Shown: positions 24,971-33,725, counted from the stretch's first letter. The stretch is DNA of 35,972 bases from CAWACC01 sp964390695 (GCA_964390695.1 CAYMKI010000012.1:1-35972), one strand, 5' to 3'. The notes: a model not told the origin generated them from the letters alone. Program-made: numbers and translations.

Positions 24971-25882
24971 TTAATCTAGGAGTAGTGATTGACTGGCATA
25001 TTCGTAAATATAACTAGCATAAGGGGCTAGGCGACGGCGAACAAAATGGATCCAACGCCCGGAACTGCTGATCATATTGATCTTGAATATGCCCCATTTA
25101 ATATGATTTTGCGCGTGGATTTTCAAGGATTCCACTAACTGATAAATGGCGACTCCCGTGAATTGAAAGTCGTAGTCTATGTAGATATTTTTGTAGTGGA
25201 TTGTGTTGGACAGGGTTCTTTCCGTTAGGACCCATCCTACGACGTCTTCTTTGTATCTTAGGCCTAAGCTGTTCAGCGGTTCAAATGAGGCGGTGTGAAA
25301 CTGAGGGTAGACATCGAAGGGGATGATCCCTTGGGCATATTTAAGATCGATCTTAAGCCTGTCTCTGAACGTTAATTCTGTCCATGGAAAAATTTCAAAA
25401 TCGGCCGGTAAGGGATACTCTTTTTTGAACCAAGGAGGATGGAAGAGAGCGTAATCTAATTGGAATTCCGCCAGGCAAAAGCGTTTATGATCGAATCCGG
25501 TGTTTTTTAAGAAAGATTCTACCCGTAAACAATCCGGTGTGGTGGTTGCATACACCATGCCTATATTTTTGATCTTTTGGCTTGAGGCGTACTGTTTTAG
25601 CAAGCGGATCATCTCAGAGGCGATCTTTTGTCTTCGGTATGTAGGGGTGACAAATAGAGAGATGACTTCGCCTATTTTGCTATTCAAAAATACGCGGGCC
25701 AAGAGAAGCGCTATCGGAATTTCGCCACATTTGACGCGAATGGCCATGAGATGGCGATTGTCAGGGGACAGAAGATCTATAAATTTAGGGGAACTAATGT
25801 AAAGAGGTTGTTGCAAATTTTCGAAAGCTGCGATTTCTTTAGGACTGAACTGTTCGAGGGGTAGTATTTCATAGGTGTACAT
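24971..25882 (-). CDS. GNAT-family N-acetyltransferase
   Basis: A 303-residue protein. The N-terminal half is a GNAT domain: about residues 55-95 contain the conserved strand and the acetyl-CoA pyrophosphate loop in VTPTYRRQKIASEMIRLL (Arg/Gln-x-x-x-Ala form). The C-terminal half (about 145-303) resembles a second, degenerate GNAT-like fold and has no recognised domain. Substrate cannot be inferred. The ATG at 25882 is not preceded by a clear ribosome binding site, but the gene starts only 9 bp after the stop of the upstream unknown gene, so translation may be coupled. Confidence 0.8.
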   Translation of the reverse strand: MYTYEILPLEQFSPKEIAAFENLQQPLYISSPKFIDLLSPDNRHLMAIRVKCGEIPIALLLARVFLNSKIGEVISLFVTPTYRRQKIASEMIRLLKQYASSQKIKNIGMVYATTTPDCLRVESFLKNTGFDHKRFCLAEFQLDYALFHPPWFKKEYPLPADFEIFPWTELTFRDRLKIDLKYAQGIIPFDVYPQFHTASFEPLNSLGLRYKEDVVGWVLTERTLSNTIHYKNIYIDYDFQFTGVAIYQLVESLKIHAQNHIKWGIFKINMISSSGRWIHFVRRRLAPYASYIYEYASQSLLLD

Positions 25883-25891
25883 AGCTCTAGA

Positions 25892-26638
25892 TTATGAGCG
25901 TTTTAAATTTTTTAATACAGCAAAAAAATCGAATGAATACGGCGTTTTTATACGATGCTTTTTATTCAGTTCAAAGGCTTTGTCGTGTGTTAGATATAGG
26001 TGGCCTGAAACAAACGAGCTGTCCACATTTTTTGCATCTCCTTCGAGGGTTAAATCATATTTTTTAGCTTCTTCAGCGTAAATGTTCATGCGGGGTTCGC
26101 TATACCAAAATATTTTAGGGATTTGTGCTGCTGAGGAATTAGCGGCTAATTGAATAAAAACCTCAAAAGCTAAGTGTCTGACACAGCTGTCGATTTTTCC
26201 TATAGATGATACAATAGTAGGTAAGTCGTTTTTACGATGATATTCAAGATAGACATCCCATACGTCTGAAGTTTTTTTGAACCATATATCTGAAATCCTT
26301 TTAAAGAGGCTATCTTCATAAAAATAAAAACGCAAGGAGTGAACAGTGACAACACATTCGATATGGATCTTGGAATGCCCGTGAGTTTCTGTCCACTTTA
26401 CCGGCGGGAGCTGTTTAATTTTATTCAGAAGCAAGGAAATTTCGCTTTGATCCTTGGTGTTCCAAATGCGAGGCTGTAAACAAGCTACGGCAAGGGAGGA
26501 AAGGCGGGTCTCGGAATAAAAGCCTAAAAATCTTAAACCTCTTTGAAAAAAATTTAGGGTTCGATGTTGAAACTGGCCGAGGTGATCGACATAGAGATAT
26601 TTTTTCTGCCACGAAAAGCAAGAGGGATAAATGTTCAT
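25892..26638 (-). CDS. Hypothetical protein (unknown family)
   Basis: Unrecognised 248-residue protein with no signal peptide and no membrane helices. It is rich in Phe, Tyr, Trp and His in the first half and has mixed alpha/beta character. The stretch FDFFAVLKNLK near the C-terminus and the HSKIHIECVVTVHSLRFYFY stretch (about 84-103) are the most distinctive. It precedes the GNAT gene by 9 bp on the same strand, so both probably form one transcript. No function can be offered. Confidence 0.75.
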   Translation of the reverse strand: MNIYPSCFSWQKKYLYVDHLGQFQHRTLNFFQRGLRFLGFYSETRLSSLAVACLQPRIWNTKDQSEISLLLNKIKQLPPVKWTETHGHSKIHIECVVTVHSLRFYFYEDSLFKRISDIWFKKTSDVWDVYLEYHRKNDLPTIVSSIGKIDSCVRHLAFEVFIQLAANSSAAQIPKIFWYSEPRMNIYAEEAKKYDLTLEGDAKNVDSSFVSGHLYLTHDKAFELNKKHRIKTPYSFDFFAVLKNLKRS

Positions 26639-26736
26639 AAAAAAAGCTCTTGAAAGTAAAATAATTTAGTGCATATTTTAGCAAGATATTTTCTAGCTGT
26701 CAATAAACATTGTTTAAATACTGTTTCAATGGGGTT

Positions 26737-26786
26737 ATCAGCAAATGAGTGCCTCACAGAGCGAGACAGTTACTTTCAGCGCCCTC
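26737..26786. repeat. Dispersed 50-bp repeat, copy 1
   Basis: By eye 45 of 50 bases match 28063-28112 in the same orientation, with the invariant core CAGAGCGAGACAGTT. The two copies bracket the F-box gene. Confidence 0.9.
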
Positions 26787-26789
26787 CCA

Positions 26790-26829
26790 CCTTTTCTATC
26801 TGTCCTGTACTCGTTTACGTGATGAGCCT
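26790..26829. repeat. Dispersed 40-bp repeat, copy 2
   Basis: About 34 of 40 bases match 10135-10174 in the same orientation. Confidence 0.7.
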
Positions 26830-26946
26830 TTAAAAGTATGTAGATAATTACGTGGATAAGTATTTACAGCAACCTTGCTCTTAACATATTATGAGGGTGT
26901 AAAACAGTTAAAAAATTACAAATAAACATAAATGAAGGGGTTTTTA

Positions 26947-27864
26947 ATGGCGACAAATATTGATTACAGTTGCTTTAGCGTTGTGCCAGAGGATGTACTT
27001 CCGAATATATTCACTAAATTGAGTTCCGAGCTACACATAGTGGCATTAGTGTGTAAAACCTGGAAAGAGATAGTGGATAACGATGAGTTTCGCGAAATGA
27101 TCCGACCTTCCCGCGTTATGGGGATCAAACAATTGAAAATGCATAATCCCAACATTGTCTTTGAAGGTAAAGAACCTCTTTTGCCAAGAAAGTTCTATGG
27201 AGAATATGCCATAAAAGGTGGATTGTGTTTCTTCAATCCCGGCAAAGTCAAATTGAAGATAGCTGATAGCGAATATAAAACCGTGGTGTTAAATGGCATG
27301 GAGGCTATAGCGAGTCTATTTCCAAAAGCCGAGTTTATTGGCCGCATTGGGTTGCCTGCCTTAGATGAAGATCCACATTGGGTATGGGAAGAAGCTGATG
27401 CTCGCGGTTTCGGCGAGACCTATGAAGAGCAACTAAAAATGGCCGAAGAGGAAGATAAAGCAATCTATCCAGAACGATATAAAGCCATAGAAGAAACTTC
27501 AGGTGCGCCTAAATCAAGCTCGTGGGTGTTAGGTATTCTGAAGGTTATAGCCAATTTATTTAAACACAATTTATCCAAACAGCAGATAAGCAAGCCAAAA
27601 CAAATAGTCATCATGTCAAGAGCTACGGATCACATATTAGGCAAGTTCATGGCACAAGCTATTTTAGGTGAGCTACAGGTTACAAGGGAACCTTGTGTTG
27701 GCGAGCTAGGAGATGTACGGGTTCAAACTGGATTTAAACTACGAGCCAATGATAGGTCAGTAGTTGTGGGATTCCAGCATTCGAATCTCTCCATAGTGCT
27801 AATCCCTCAAGCAGGCTACTATAGAACCGGATTTGTTTGCGCGAGGAGGTCCTTTGGAACTTGA
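26947..27864 (+). CDS. F-box domain protein, candidate host-directed effector
   Basis: A 305-residue protein whose N-terminus is an F-box: VPEDVLPNIFTKLSSELH (about residues 13-30) continues into VCKTWKEIVDND, keeping the Leu-Pro, Ile-Phe, Leu and Val-Cys-Lys-x-Trp positions of the eukaryotic consensus. F-box proteins dock on Skp1 of the host SCF ubiquitin ligase and recruit targets through their C-terminus. The remaining 250 residues match nothing I recognise, with a charged segment at about 145-180. Such eukaryote-like domains are known from amoeba symbionts and Legionella. There is no signal peptide; type III export is the likely route. ATG 26947 has AAGGGG upstream and is preferred to the ATG at 26932. 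Confidence 0.82.
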   Translation: MATNIDYSCFSVVPEDVLPNIFTKLSSELHIVALVCKTWKEIVDNDEFREMIRPSRVMGIKQLKMHNPNIVFEGKEPLLPRKFYGEYAIKGGLCFFNPGKVKLKIADSEYKTVVLNGMEAIASLFPKAEFIGRIGLPALDEDPHWVWEEADARGFGETYEEQLKMAEEEDKAIYPERYKAIEETSGAPKSSSWVLGILKVIANLFKHNLSKQQISKPKQIVIMSRATDHILGKFMAQAILGELQVTREPCVGELGDVRVQTGFKLRANDRSVVVGFQHSNLSIVLIPQAGYYRTGFVCARRSFGT

Positions 27865-27865
27865 A

Positions 27866-27881
27866 ACCCAATAAGTTGGGT
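27866..27881 (+). terminator. Weak hairpin after the F-box gene
   Basis: ACCCAA/TTGGGT stem of 6 bp with a 4-base loop just past the stop; a long T run (27893-27902) follows 11 bases later. Confidence 0.4.
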
Positions 27882-28017
27882 CTATAGTATGTATTTTTTT
27901 TTATTTTTTGATAACAAAAACAGTTAAATAAACGCAGGTTCAATAAGATACAGGCCTGAAAAGCCCTAAGGTTAGAGCCCCAGGCTTCGCTCCAGCTATT
28001 ATAAAATAATAAATTAA

Positions 28018-28260
28018 AAACCACAGAGCCCACAGAGTACACAGAGGGATATAAAAAAAGTCATCAGCAAAGCAGTGCCTTTCAGAGCGAGACAGTTGCT
28101 TTCAGCGCCCTCTATCGTGAAATAACATGGATCATCGTTTTATATTTCAAACACAGAGTCGCATAGTGGCTGAGGCCCAGTTTTTGCTTATTGTCAAATT
28201 GGTTAAATTGTTTTCTTGTATTTCTGAGCCTCTCTGTGCTCTCTGTGGGCTCTGTGGTTT
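28018..28260. repeat. 243-bp element with 29-bp terminal inverted repeats
   Basis: Ends 28018-28046 and 28232-28260 are reverse complements with two mismatches; the outer 20 bases are AAACCACAGAGCCCACAGAG. No coding frame lies inside. The layout is like a miniature inverted-repeat element. Confidence 0.8.
28063..28112. repeat. Dispersed 50-bp repeat, copy 2
   Basis: Same orientation copy of 26737-26786, 45 of 50 bases matching; sits inside the inverted-repeat element. Confidence 0.9.
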
Positions 28261-28431
28261 ACCAAATTACACACTTTTTTTCAGTGCTGAATAGTTACTT
28301 TAAATTTTTCCTGGATATTGTGTTATTATTTTACATAAATAGTCTATAAATATTTGTTGATGATAATGTTTTAATTTAATATGATCTTTGGTGTTTAAAA
28401 TTACAGGATTTAATAAATAATAGGTTGAGAC

Positions 28432-30561
28432 TTGTTGATCGGAAAAGTGTCTTCGAACGATAATTCTATAGATATTCAATTGGGAAATGAGCTGTTAACT
28501 TGTGTGCCTTTGGTCTCGGATGAAACCATTAAAACGCAAAATTTAATTGAAGATAAACGCTATTTTAAAGTGTTAGATAGCCGTTCGGGGAAGGTGTTCT
28601 TACTCAAACCGGAAAGTCTTTGCGATAGTTATCGTATTACGCATGCAGAGGCTTTAAGCAACGCGGAAATTCTCGAGCGCCTGTCAAAATTGGCACGTTC
28701 CACAGGGTGGTGGCAAGATCCAAGCTCTTTTCAGAAGGCTTTCTCTTCTTTTCCCAAACGCATCACCTCAAAACTAGATCGCGATCTGCAAAAACTCAAA
28801 GAGCAAAGAAATGTCTATCCATCCTCTATAGTAGAGATCATCGGGCAAATATCTATATTGCCTTGCGATAAGCAGGCCAAGCTAGAGTTAATTGAGCAAA
28901 TATACACCCGCTTTGACACCACTGGAGAGATTAGAAATAATACTAAAAAAATCGTCGAAGATATTTTAAAGGATGAGGATAAAACACTCTATCAAATCCT
29001 TGATCACAAATCCAGCAAGTGGTGGTTAGACGTCGAAAAATTTATTCAGAATATGGAAGAAGGGTGGGTCAAGGAAAGGCTCAAGCGTGCTCTGCTCGAA
29101 TCGTATTCCCCGGCACATTATAGCCATAGATATTATGAATCGGTATTAGCGCAGAGCCATATTTACGGAGCAAACCTATCTTTTAGCGAGTTTTTTACCA
29201 AAACAGGACAAAGCGAGAATGTTGACGAAAATTGGTGTAGAAGTGTTTTTCAATTAGTATTATCGAATTTATACGAACACGTAAATATTGGCCCTAAAAA
29301 AATTATAGTTTCCGGCGAGGTATCATCCGATGGGTTGGGAGACTATTTTCAGATGTGGCAGGCGGCAAAGATTTTAAAAGATCATTTGGCTGATGCCGCA
29401 GTTTCGGTGGCGGTAAGATATAGATCTGCACCCCAAGTCTCACGCGAGTACAGCCATGTAGAGGACTTGGCGTATTTTTCTCCTGAAGAGATTCAAAGTA
29501 AGCAAATTGAAAAGCGCTTAAAAGAAGCGGATTGTTTAGTTATAGTCTCTCACGGCATTGGCAGTACCCCTAACCCGGGCAAAATACCCGTGATAACAGT
29601 CAACGAATATGGATTTGGAGCTCACGAAGGGTTTGCTTTTGGCCTGTCGCATGCTTTGGATAATAAAATTTTGGGCATCCCTTTGGCGCAGGTGAATCAT
29701 GCCGCGAGTGTTGAATCATTGACCGATCGGGCTTTACGTGAGCGCTTGCTCATGAAGAAGCGCCCATTCTATTTAGGATACCTCAAAAAAGATCAAATCT
29801 CCCAAGAACAGGCTCGCTGCGGCTTTGTGCAAGCGGTAGCCGTGATGCAAAAGGATAATGTCGACGACGTAGATATCATCTGCACAATGGAGAGCTTGGA
29901 TCAGTTAGACATAGATGTTCTCAGAAAATATGGCGTAGGGAAAGTGGTCTTAATGAAAAGGGACGAAGGCGGAAGGTTGAGTGAGAAAGAGTCGCTCCAG
30001 GTGGCGGCGTCGGGAAAAGAAATATGCATCCTAAATCCTTTTCCTATTCCCAATGACGATATGAAAGTTCTTTTAAAGTTTTCTCAACCTTTGGTTGGGT
30101 GTACGGGGGATGTTTCCATTTCAGAGGTGTTGGCTAATCGCAAAATTCCATTTTATCAGATCAGATGGCATAAAGCTGAATTTTTCAGTCAGCTCTATCA
30201 TTTTGCCCGTGAAGAGGGGTTGAACAAGGTGTGTGAACTGCTGGACTTATACGAAGTAGCCCTTAGAGAAGGTGAAAAAGAAATATCGCCAGCGGATTTC
30301 ACCGAATATTTTGTGCAAATTGGGCAAAAGTGCACACCGGAGTGCGCGGCGGAGTTTGAGACTTTAGCGGATCGAGTCGTCAAATATTATACTAAGAATA
30401 CCCTGTTGGTGGAGCGTCTAAAGAGATTTTTCCTCTACCGGGAATGTCCTACACTTAAATCTATCGAAGAAGAAGCGGTCAAAAAATGGCTTTCAGGAGA
30501 ATTGGACCTCTCGGAGGCTTATCAGAGCGTTATTTCGGCTTATCATAAAATCGGGAGATAG
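28432..30561 (+). CDS. Large unknown protein with glycosyltransferase (GT-B) like motifs
   Basis: A 709-residue protein I do not recognise as a family. About residues 1-280 are helical with no known domain. From about 290 the pattern is that of a two-domain GT-B enzyme: VSGEVSSDGLGDYFQMWQAA (about 290-309) is like the glycine-rich N-terminal loop, SHGIGSTPNPGKIPVITVNE a Rossmann-type turn, and VGCTGDVSISEVLANRKIPF (about 557-576) resembles the C-terminal donor-site motif with the Gly-Asp and the glutamate. A short helical tail ends it. No signal peptide or membrane helix. The start is TTG at 28432 with AGGTTGAG upstream. It may be a cytosolic transferase or an exported effector; both are inference. 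Confidence 0.75.
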   Translation: MLIGKVSSNDNSIDIQLGNELLTCVPLVSDETIKTQNLIEDKRYFKVLDSRSGKVFLLKPESLCDSYRITHAEALSNAEILERLSKLARSTGWWQDPSSFQKAFSSFPKRITSKLDRDLQKLKEQRNVYPSSIVEIIGQISILPCDKQAKLELIEQIYTRFDTTGEIRNNTKKIVEDILKDEDKTLYQILDHKSSKWWLDVEKFIQNMEEGWVKERLKRALLESYSPAHYSHRYYESVLAQSHIYGANLSFSEFFTKTGQSENVDENWCRSVFQLVLSNLYEHVNIGPKKIIVSGEVSSDGLGDYFQMWQAAKILKDHLADAAVSVAVRYRSAPQVSREYSHVEDLAYFSPEEIQSKQIEKRLKEADCLVIVSHGIGSTPNPGKIPVITVNEYGFGAHEGFAFGLSHALDNKILGIPLAQVNHAASVESLTDRALRERLLMKKRPFYLGYLKKDQISQEQARCGFVQAVAVMQKDNVDDVDIICTMESLDQLDIDVLRKYGVGKVVLMKRDEGGRLSEKESLQVAASGKEICILNPFPIPNDDMKVLLKFSQPLVGCTGDVSISEVLANRKIPFYQIRWHKAEFFSQLYHFAREEGLNKVCELLDLYEVALREGEKEISPADFTEYFVQIGQKCTPECAAEFETLADRVVKYYTKNTLLVERLKRFFLYRECPTLKSIEEEAVKKWLSGELDLSEAYQSVISAYHKIGR

Positions 30562-30569
30562 AACGGGCG

Positions 30570-30600
30570 TGTTGGGTTTCAACCCAACATAGCATTTTTT
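30570..30600 (+). terminator. Rho-independent terminator
   Basis: Stem TGTTGGGTT/AACCCAACA with a tight loop, then AGC and a run of seven T. It lies 9 bp after the stop of the 28432-30561 gene. Confidence 0.85.
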
Positions 30601-30808
30601 TCTTCTTCTTTTCTGTCTGTTTTTTTAAAATGGTCATTCACTCGACTTTGCAACAAATTCGAACTTCTTTCCAAAGAGAGGTTTTATACGGCTAGTAGGA
30701 TTGGAGGTAATCGTCAAGGGGCGGTTTAGGATTGTTAGACGCTATATGATTTTTAGCTTTATAAAAATCAAAAATTAATAGTTCTTCGCTCTGCTTGGAG
30801 AAAATATA

Positions 30809-31366
30809 ATGAATGTAGACACAAGTTTTATGCATGCATCAATAGTTTTAAAAATGCCAATCAATGCACATTTAGCTGTTGATTGGGCTTGTGAGCTACT
30901 TATGCAGGATATTGATACCTTTCATCTACGATTATTAGCTGGTTTGCAGCCTGATATCATGCTTCAGGAAGAAACTTGGGAGATGGTGAAAAAAATTTTA
31001 GATGAGCTAAATGTTCCTTTTTTATCTAAAGAAAGAGCAGCTAAAATCTATTTGATAACATTACTAAGAGGATATTTGGAAAATAAATTTACTAAATACG
31101 ATTTCTTGTTTGATTTATCGAATATGTATGTAGTGAACAACATCAACTCAGATTTTTTTTGGCCTTTTTATTTACTCGCACATGAAGAATATAACAAAGG
31201 TTCTGAAGTGGGTTTATATTATACTGAGTTAAATAGTTATGAAGATATAGACAGGTGGATAAAATTCGAAGTAGCAAAATTTCTTAGTTTTTTAGAATAC
31301 GAAAATGAAGATGTTGTTTTAAATGAATTAAAAGATATACATTTTCCAGATTATTTTAGTGGTTAA
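30809..31366 (+). CDS. Hypothetical protein (possible immunity-like)
   Basis: A 185-residue soluble protein of unknown function, mostly helical. The segment AVDWACELLMQDIDTFHLRL (about residues 23-42), continuing LAGLQ, recalls small proteins with a WA-x-LL-x(4)-D-x-x-x-LR-x-LAGL pattern that I associate with bacterial hypothetical or immunity-type genes; this is a weak memory-based link. The second half is rich in Asp, Glu, Tyr and Phe, and it ends in DYFSG. It has GGAG eight bases before its ATG, is separated from neighbours and is AT-richer than the adjacent nfo gene, which would fit recent arrival. Confidence 0.7.
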   Translation: MNVDTSFMHASIVLKMPINAHLAVDWACELLMQDIDTFHLRLLAGLQPDIMLQEETWEMVKKILDELNVPFLSKERAAKIYLITLLRGYLENKFTKYDFLFDLSNMYVVNNINSDFFWPFYLLAHEEYNKGSEVGLYYTELNSYEDIDRWIKFEVAKFLSFLEYENEDVVLNELKDIHFPDYFSG

Positions 31367-31434
31367 CTGGACTTTGCATGCTTTTGATTGCAAACTCGAG
31401 GTTAAACGTAACATCAAACTTATAGGCCCGTACT

Positions 31435-32295
31435 ATGAAAACCCCAGCCAAACAATTGCTCATCGGCGCGCACACCTCTGCTGCAGGAGGAGCTTACAAG
31501 GCTTTGCTCGAAGGCAAGCAAATCGGCGCTACCACCATCCAACTATTTACAGCCAATCAAAAACGATGGGACAGCAAGCTTATCGATCCTGAAGGTGTGG
31601 AAATGTGGAAAAACACCTTGAAGGAGACCGGATTGCGCGAGATCATGAGCCATGACAGTTATTTGATCAATCTCGGAGCGCCGGATGAAGAGAATTTAGC
31701 GAAGAGCCGCAAGGCTTTTGCGTTGGAGATTCAAAGATGCCAGCAGTTGGAAATAACTTACCTCAACTTCCATCCGGGTGCAGCTTTGAAGGAATCTCCG
31801 CAAAAATGCTTGGAAACCATAGTAGACAGCTTATTGTTAATGGAGCCGTTGTTTGACAAGGGGTCTCTCCGGCTGTTGCTGGAAGCCACAGCCGGACAGG
31901 GGTCATCTGTAGGATATCGTTTTGAGCATCTCGCATTCATCCTGTCTAAAGTGCATCATAAAATTCCTTTGGGTGTCTGTATCGACACCTGCCATATTTT
32001 TGCCGCGGGCTATGATATTCGCTCACCCGAGTCCTGGAATAATACGTTAGAGGAATTTGATCGGGTGGTGGGACTGCAACACTTATATGCGTTTCATGTC
32101 AATGATTCTGCCAAGCCTCTTGGGTCTCGAGTGGATAGGCATAAACCTTTGGGTGAAGGCGAGATTGGCTTGGAAAGCTTTAAATATTTAATGCAAGATC
32201 CTCGGACGCGCCATTTGCCGAAATATCTAGAAACCCCTGATGGCCTGACACTATGGGAGAAGGAAATTCAGATGTTAAGAGAATTCGCCAGTTAA
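31435..32295 (+). CDS. nfo: Endonuclease IV (AP endonuclease)
   Basis: A 286-residue endonuclease IV, normal length. The three-zinc site is intact: GAHTSAAGG (His), LNFHPGA (His), LLEATAGQG (Glu), CIDTCHIFAAGYD (Asp, His), HVNDSAKPLGS, DRHKPLGEGEIG and the final LETP. The enzyme cuts the backbone 5' to abasic sites in base-excision repair. It is followed 26 bp later by asnS on the same strand, so they may be co-transcribed. The ATG at 31435 has no strong ribosome binding site; no alternative start is better. Confidence 0.97.
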   Translation: MKTPAKQLLIGAHTSAAGGAYKALLEGKQIGATTIQLFTANQKRWDSKLIDPEGVEMWKNTLKETGLREIMSHDSYLINLGAPDEENLAKSRKAFALEIQRCQQLEITYLNFHPGAALKESPQKCLETIVDSLLLMEPLFDKGSLRLLLEATAGQGSSVGYRFEHLAFILSKVHHKIPLGVCIDTCHIFAAGYDIRSPESWNNTLEEFDRVVGLQHLYAFHVNDSAKPLGSRVDRHKPLGEGEIGLESFKYLMQDPRTRHLPKYLETPDGLTLWEKEIQMLREFAS

Positions 32296-32321
32296 AACTA
32301 TTTTAGGAGCAAATATTCACC

Positions 32322-33725
32322 ATGCGTATAAAAATTAAAGATGTCAAATATCCTGTGCCTGGACGCCCTTCCCTTTTAGGGTCTGAGGTAACCGTTAAGG
32401 GGTGGGTGAGGACAGTTAGAAACCAGAAGACTTTCAGCTTTATAGAGATCAATGACGGCTCGACCTTGTCGACTTTTCAAATTATTGCCGAACCTAAGGT
32501 GCCGCATTATGATAGTCTCATGAACCAGCTGACGACAGGGGTGTCTGTAGCCATTACAGGTAAAGTTGTGGAGAGCCCAAATAAGCCGCAAGAGTACGAG
32601 ATGCAGGCTTCGAAGATTGTTGTTATAGGCACCTGTGATCCAGAAACCTACCCTCTGCAAAAAAAGAGGCACTCTTTTGAGTTTTTAAGGACCATCGCCC
32701 ACTTACGTCCGAGAACGAATACGATCGGTGCTGTGACGCGTGTTAGAAACGCGTTGGCTTATGCCACGCATCTGTTTTTTCAGGAGCGCGGCTTTTTATA
32801 TGTGCATACTCCTGTCATCACAGCTTCCGATTGCGAAGGGGCCGGAGAAATGTTCCAGGTGACCACACTGCCCATGGACAACCTTCCCAGAACGCCCGAG
32901 AAAAGCATCGATTATTCAAAGGATTTTTTTGGCAGGCCTTCGTATTTGACCGTTTCGGGTCAGCTGAATGCCGAAATCTATGCTTGCGCTTTGTCGGATG
33001 TGTACACTTTTGGCCCTACATTTCGGGCTGAAAATTCCAATACCTCGCGCCATTTGGCGGAATTTTGGATGATCGAGCCGGAGATGGCCTTTGCAGATAT
33101 CAATGATGACCAGGATCTAGCGGAGGCTTATCTTAAATATTTGCTCAAGCATATTTTGACACATTGTCAGGAGGATTTGCAGTTCTTTGACAAGCACGTT
33201 TCCAAAGACTTAATTGCCCGTTTGCAGCATGTGGCTGAGACCCCTTTTGAAAGGGCTACATACACCTATGCCGTTAGAGTCCTGGAAAAAGCCGATAAGA
33301 AATTTGAGTTTCCCGTAAAGTGGGGACTCGATTTGCAGTCTGAGCATGAAAAATTCTTGGCTGAAGAGTATTTTTCCAAACCGGTGATCATTACCGACTA
33401 TCCTAAACAGATCAAGGCCTTTTACATGCGCGACAACGATGACAATAAAACCGTGGCAGCCATGGACGTTTTAGTGCCTAAAGTAGGCGAGATTATAGGC
33501 GGAAGCCAGAGGGAAGAGCGGTTGGATGTGCTGGAACAAAAAATGAAGGCGCAAGGTTTGAATCCGTCTGACTACTGGTGGTATCTGGAACTGCGTAAAT
33601 ATGGCACAGTCCCCCATGCAGGATTCGGAGCAGGGTTTGAACGTCTAGTGCAGTTCGTTACCGGAATGGAGAATATACGAGATGTTATTCCTTTCCCAAG
33701 GTATCCAGGAAAGGCTGAGTTTTAG
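32322..33725 (+). CDS. asnS: Asparaginyl-tRNA synthetase
   Basis: A 467-residue class II synthetase. OB-fold anticodon domain at about 1-110 (VKGWVRTVRNQKTFSFIEIN); catalytic domain with motif 2 FGPTFRAENSNTSRHLAEFW and motif 3 GFGAGFERLVQFV plus the ENIRDVIPFPR ending specific to AsnRS/AspRS. The catalytic length and the REERLD segment fit AsnRS and not AspRS. It charges tRNA-Asn directly. AGGAGC precedes the ATG by 13 bases. Its last four bases overlap the last four of hemA (33722-33725), tail to tail. Confidence 0.96.
   Translation: MRIKIKDVKYPVPGRPSLLGSEVTVKGWVRTVRNQKTFSFIEINDGSTLSTFQIIAEPKVPHYDSLMNQLTTGVSVAITGKVVESPNKPQEYEMQASKIVVIGTCDPETYPLQKKRHSFEFLRTIAHLRPRTNTIGAVTRVRNALAYATHLFFQERGFLYVHTPVITASDCEGAGEMFQVTTLPMDNLPRTPEKSIDYSKDFFGRPSYLTVSGQLNAEIYACALSDVYTFGPTFRAENSNTSRHLAEFWMIEPEMAFADINDDQDLAEAYLKYLLKHILTHCQEDLQFFDKHVSKDLIARLQHVAETPFERATYTYAVRVLEKADKKFEFPVKWGLDLQSEHEKFLAEEYFSKPVIITDYPKQIKAFYMRDNDDNKTVAAMDVLVPKVGEIIGGSQREERLDVLEQKMKAQGLNPSDYWWYLELRKYGTVPHAGFGAGFERLVQFVTGMENIRDVIPFPRYPGKAEF

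Larger units (their letters stand above)
26639..26946. other. Noncoding gap with two dispersed repeats
   Basis: This divergent intergenic region separates the minus-strand unknown gene from the F-box gene. It carries a 50-bp repeat (26737-26786) and a 40-bp repeat (26790-26829). No clear promoter box stands out. Confidence 0.6.
27882..28431. other. Noncoding gap made mostly of dispersed repeats
   Basis: Holds a 243-bp element bounded by inverted CACAGAG repeats (28018-28260) with a copy of the 50-bp repeat (28063-28112) inside. The end, 28290-28430, is AT-rich and probably contains the promoter of the next gene. Confidence 0.65.

Noticed and set aside
27734..28042. 102-residue minus-strand gene
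   Set aside because: It overlaps the F-box gene and begins inside the CACAGAG repeat, so the frame is chance.
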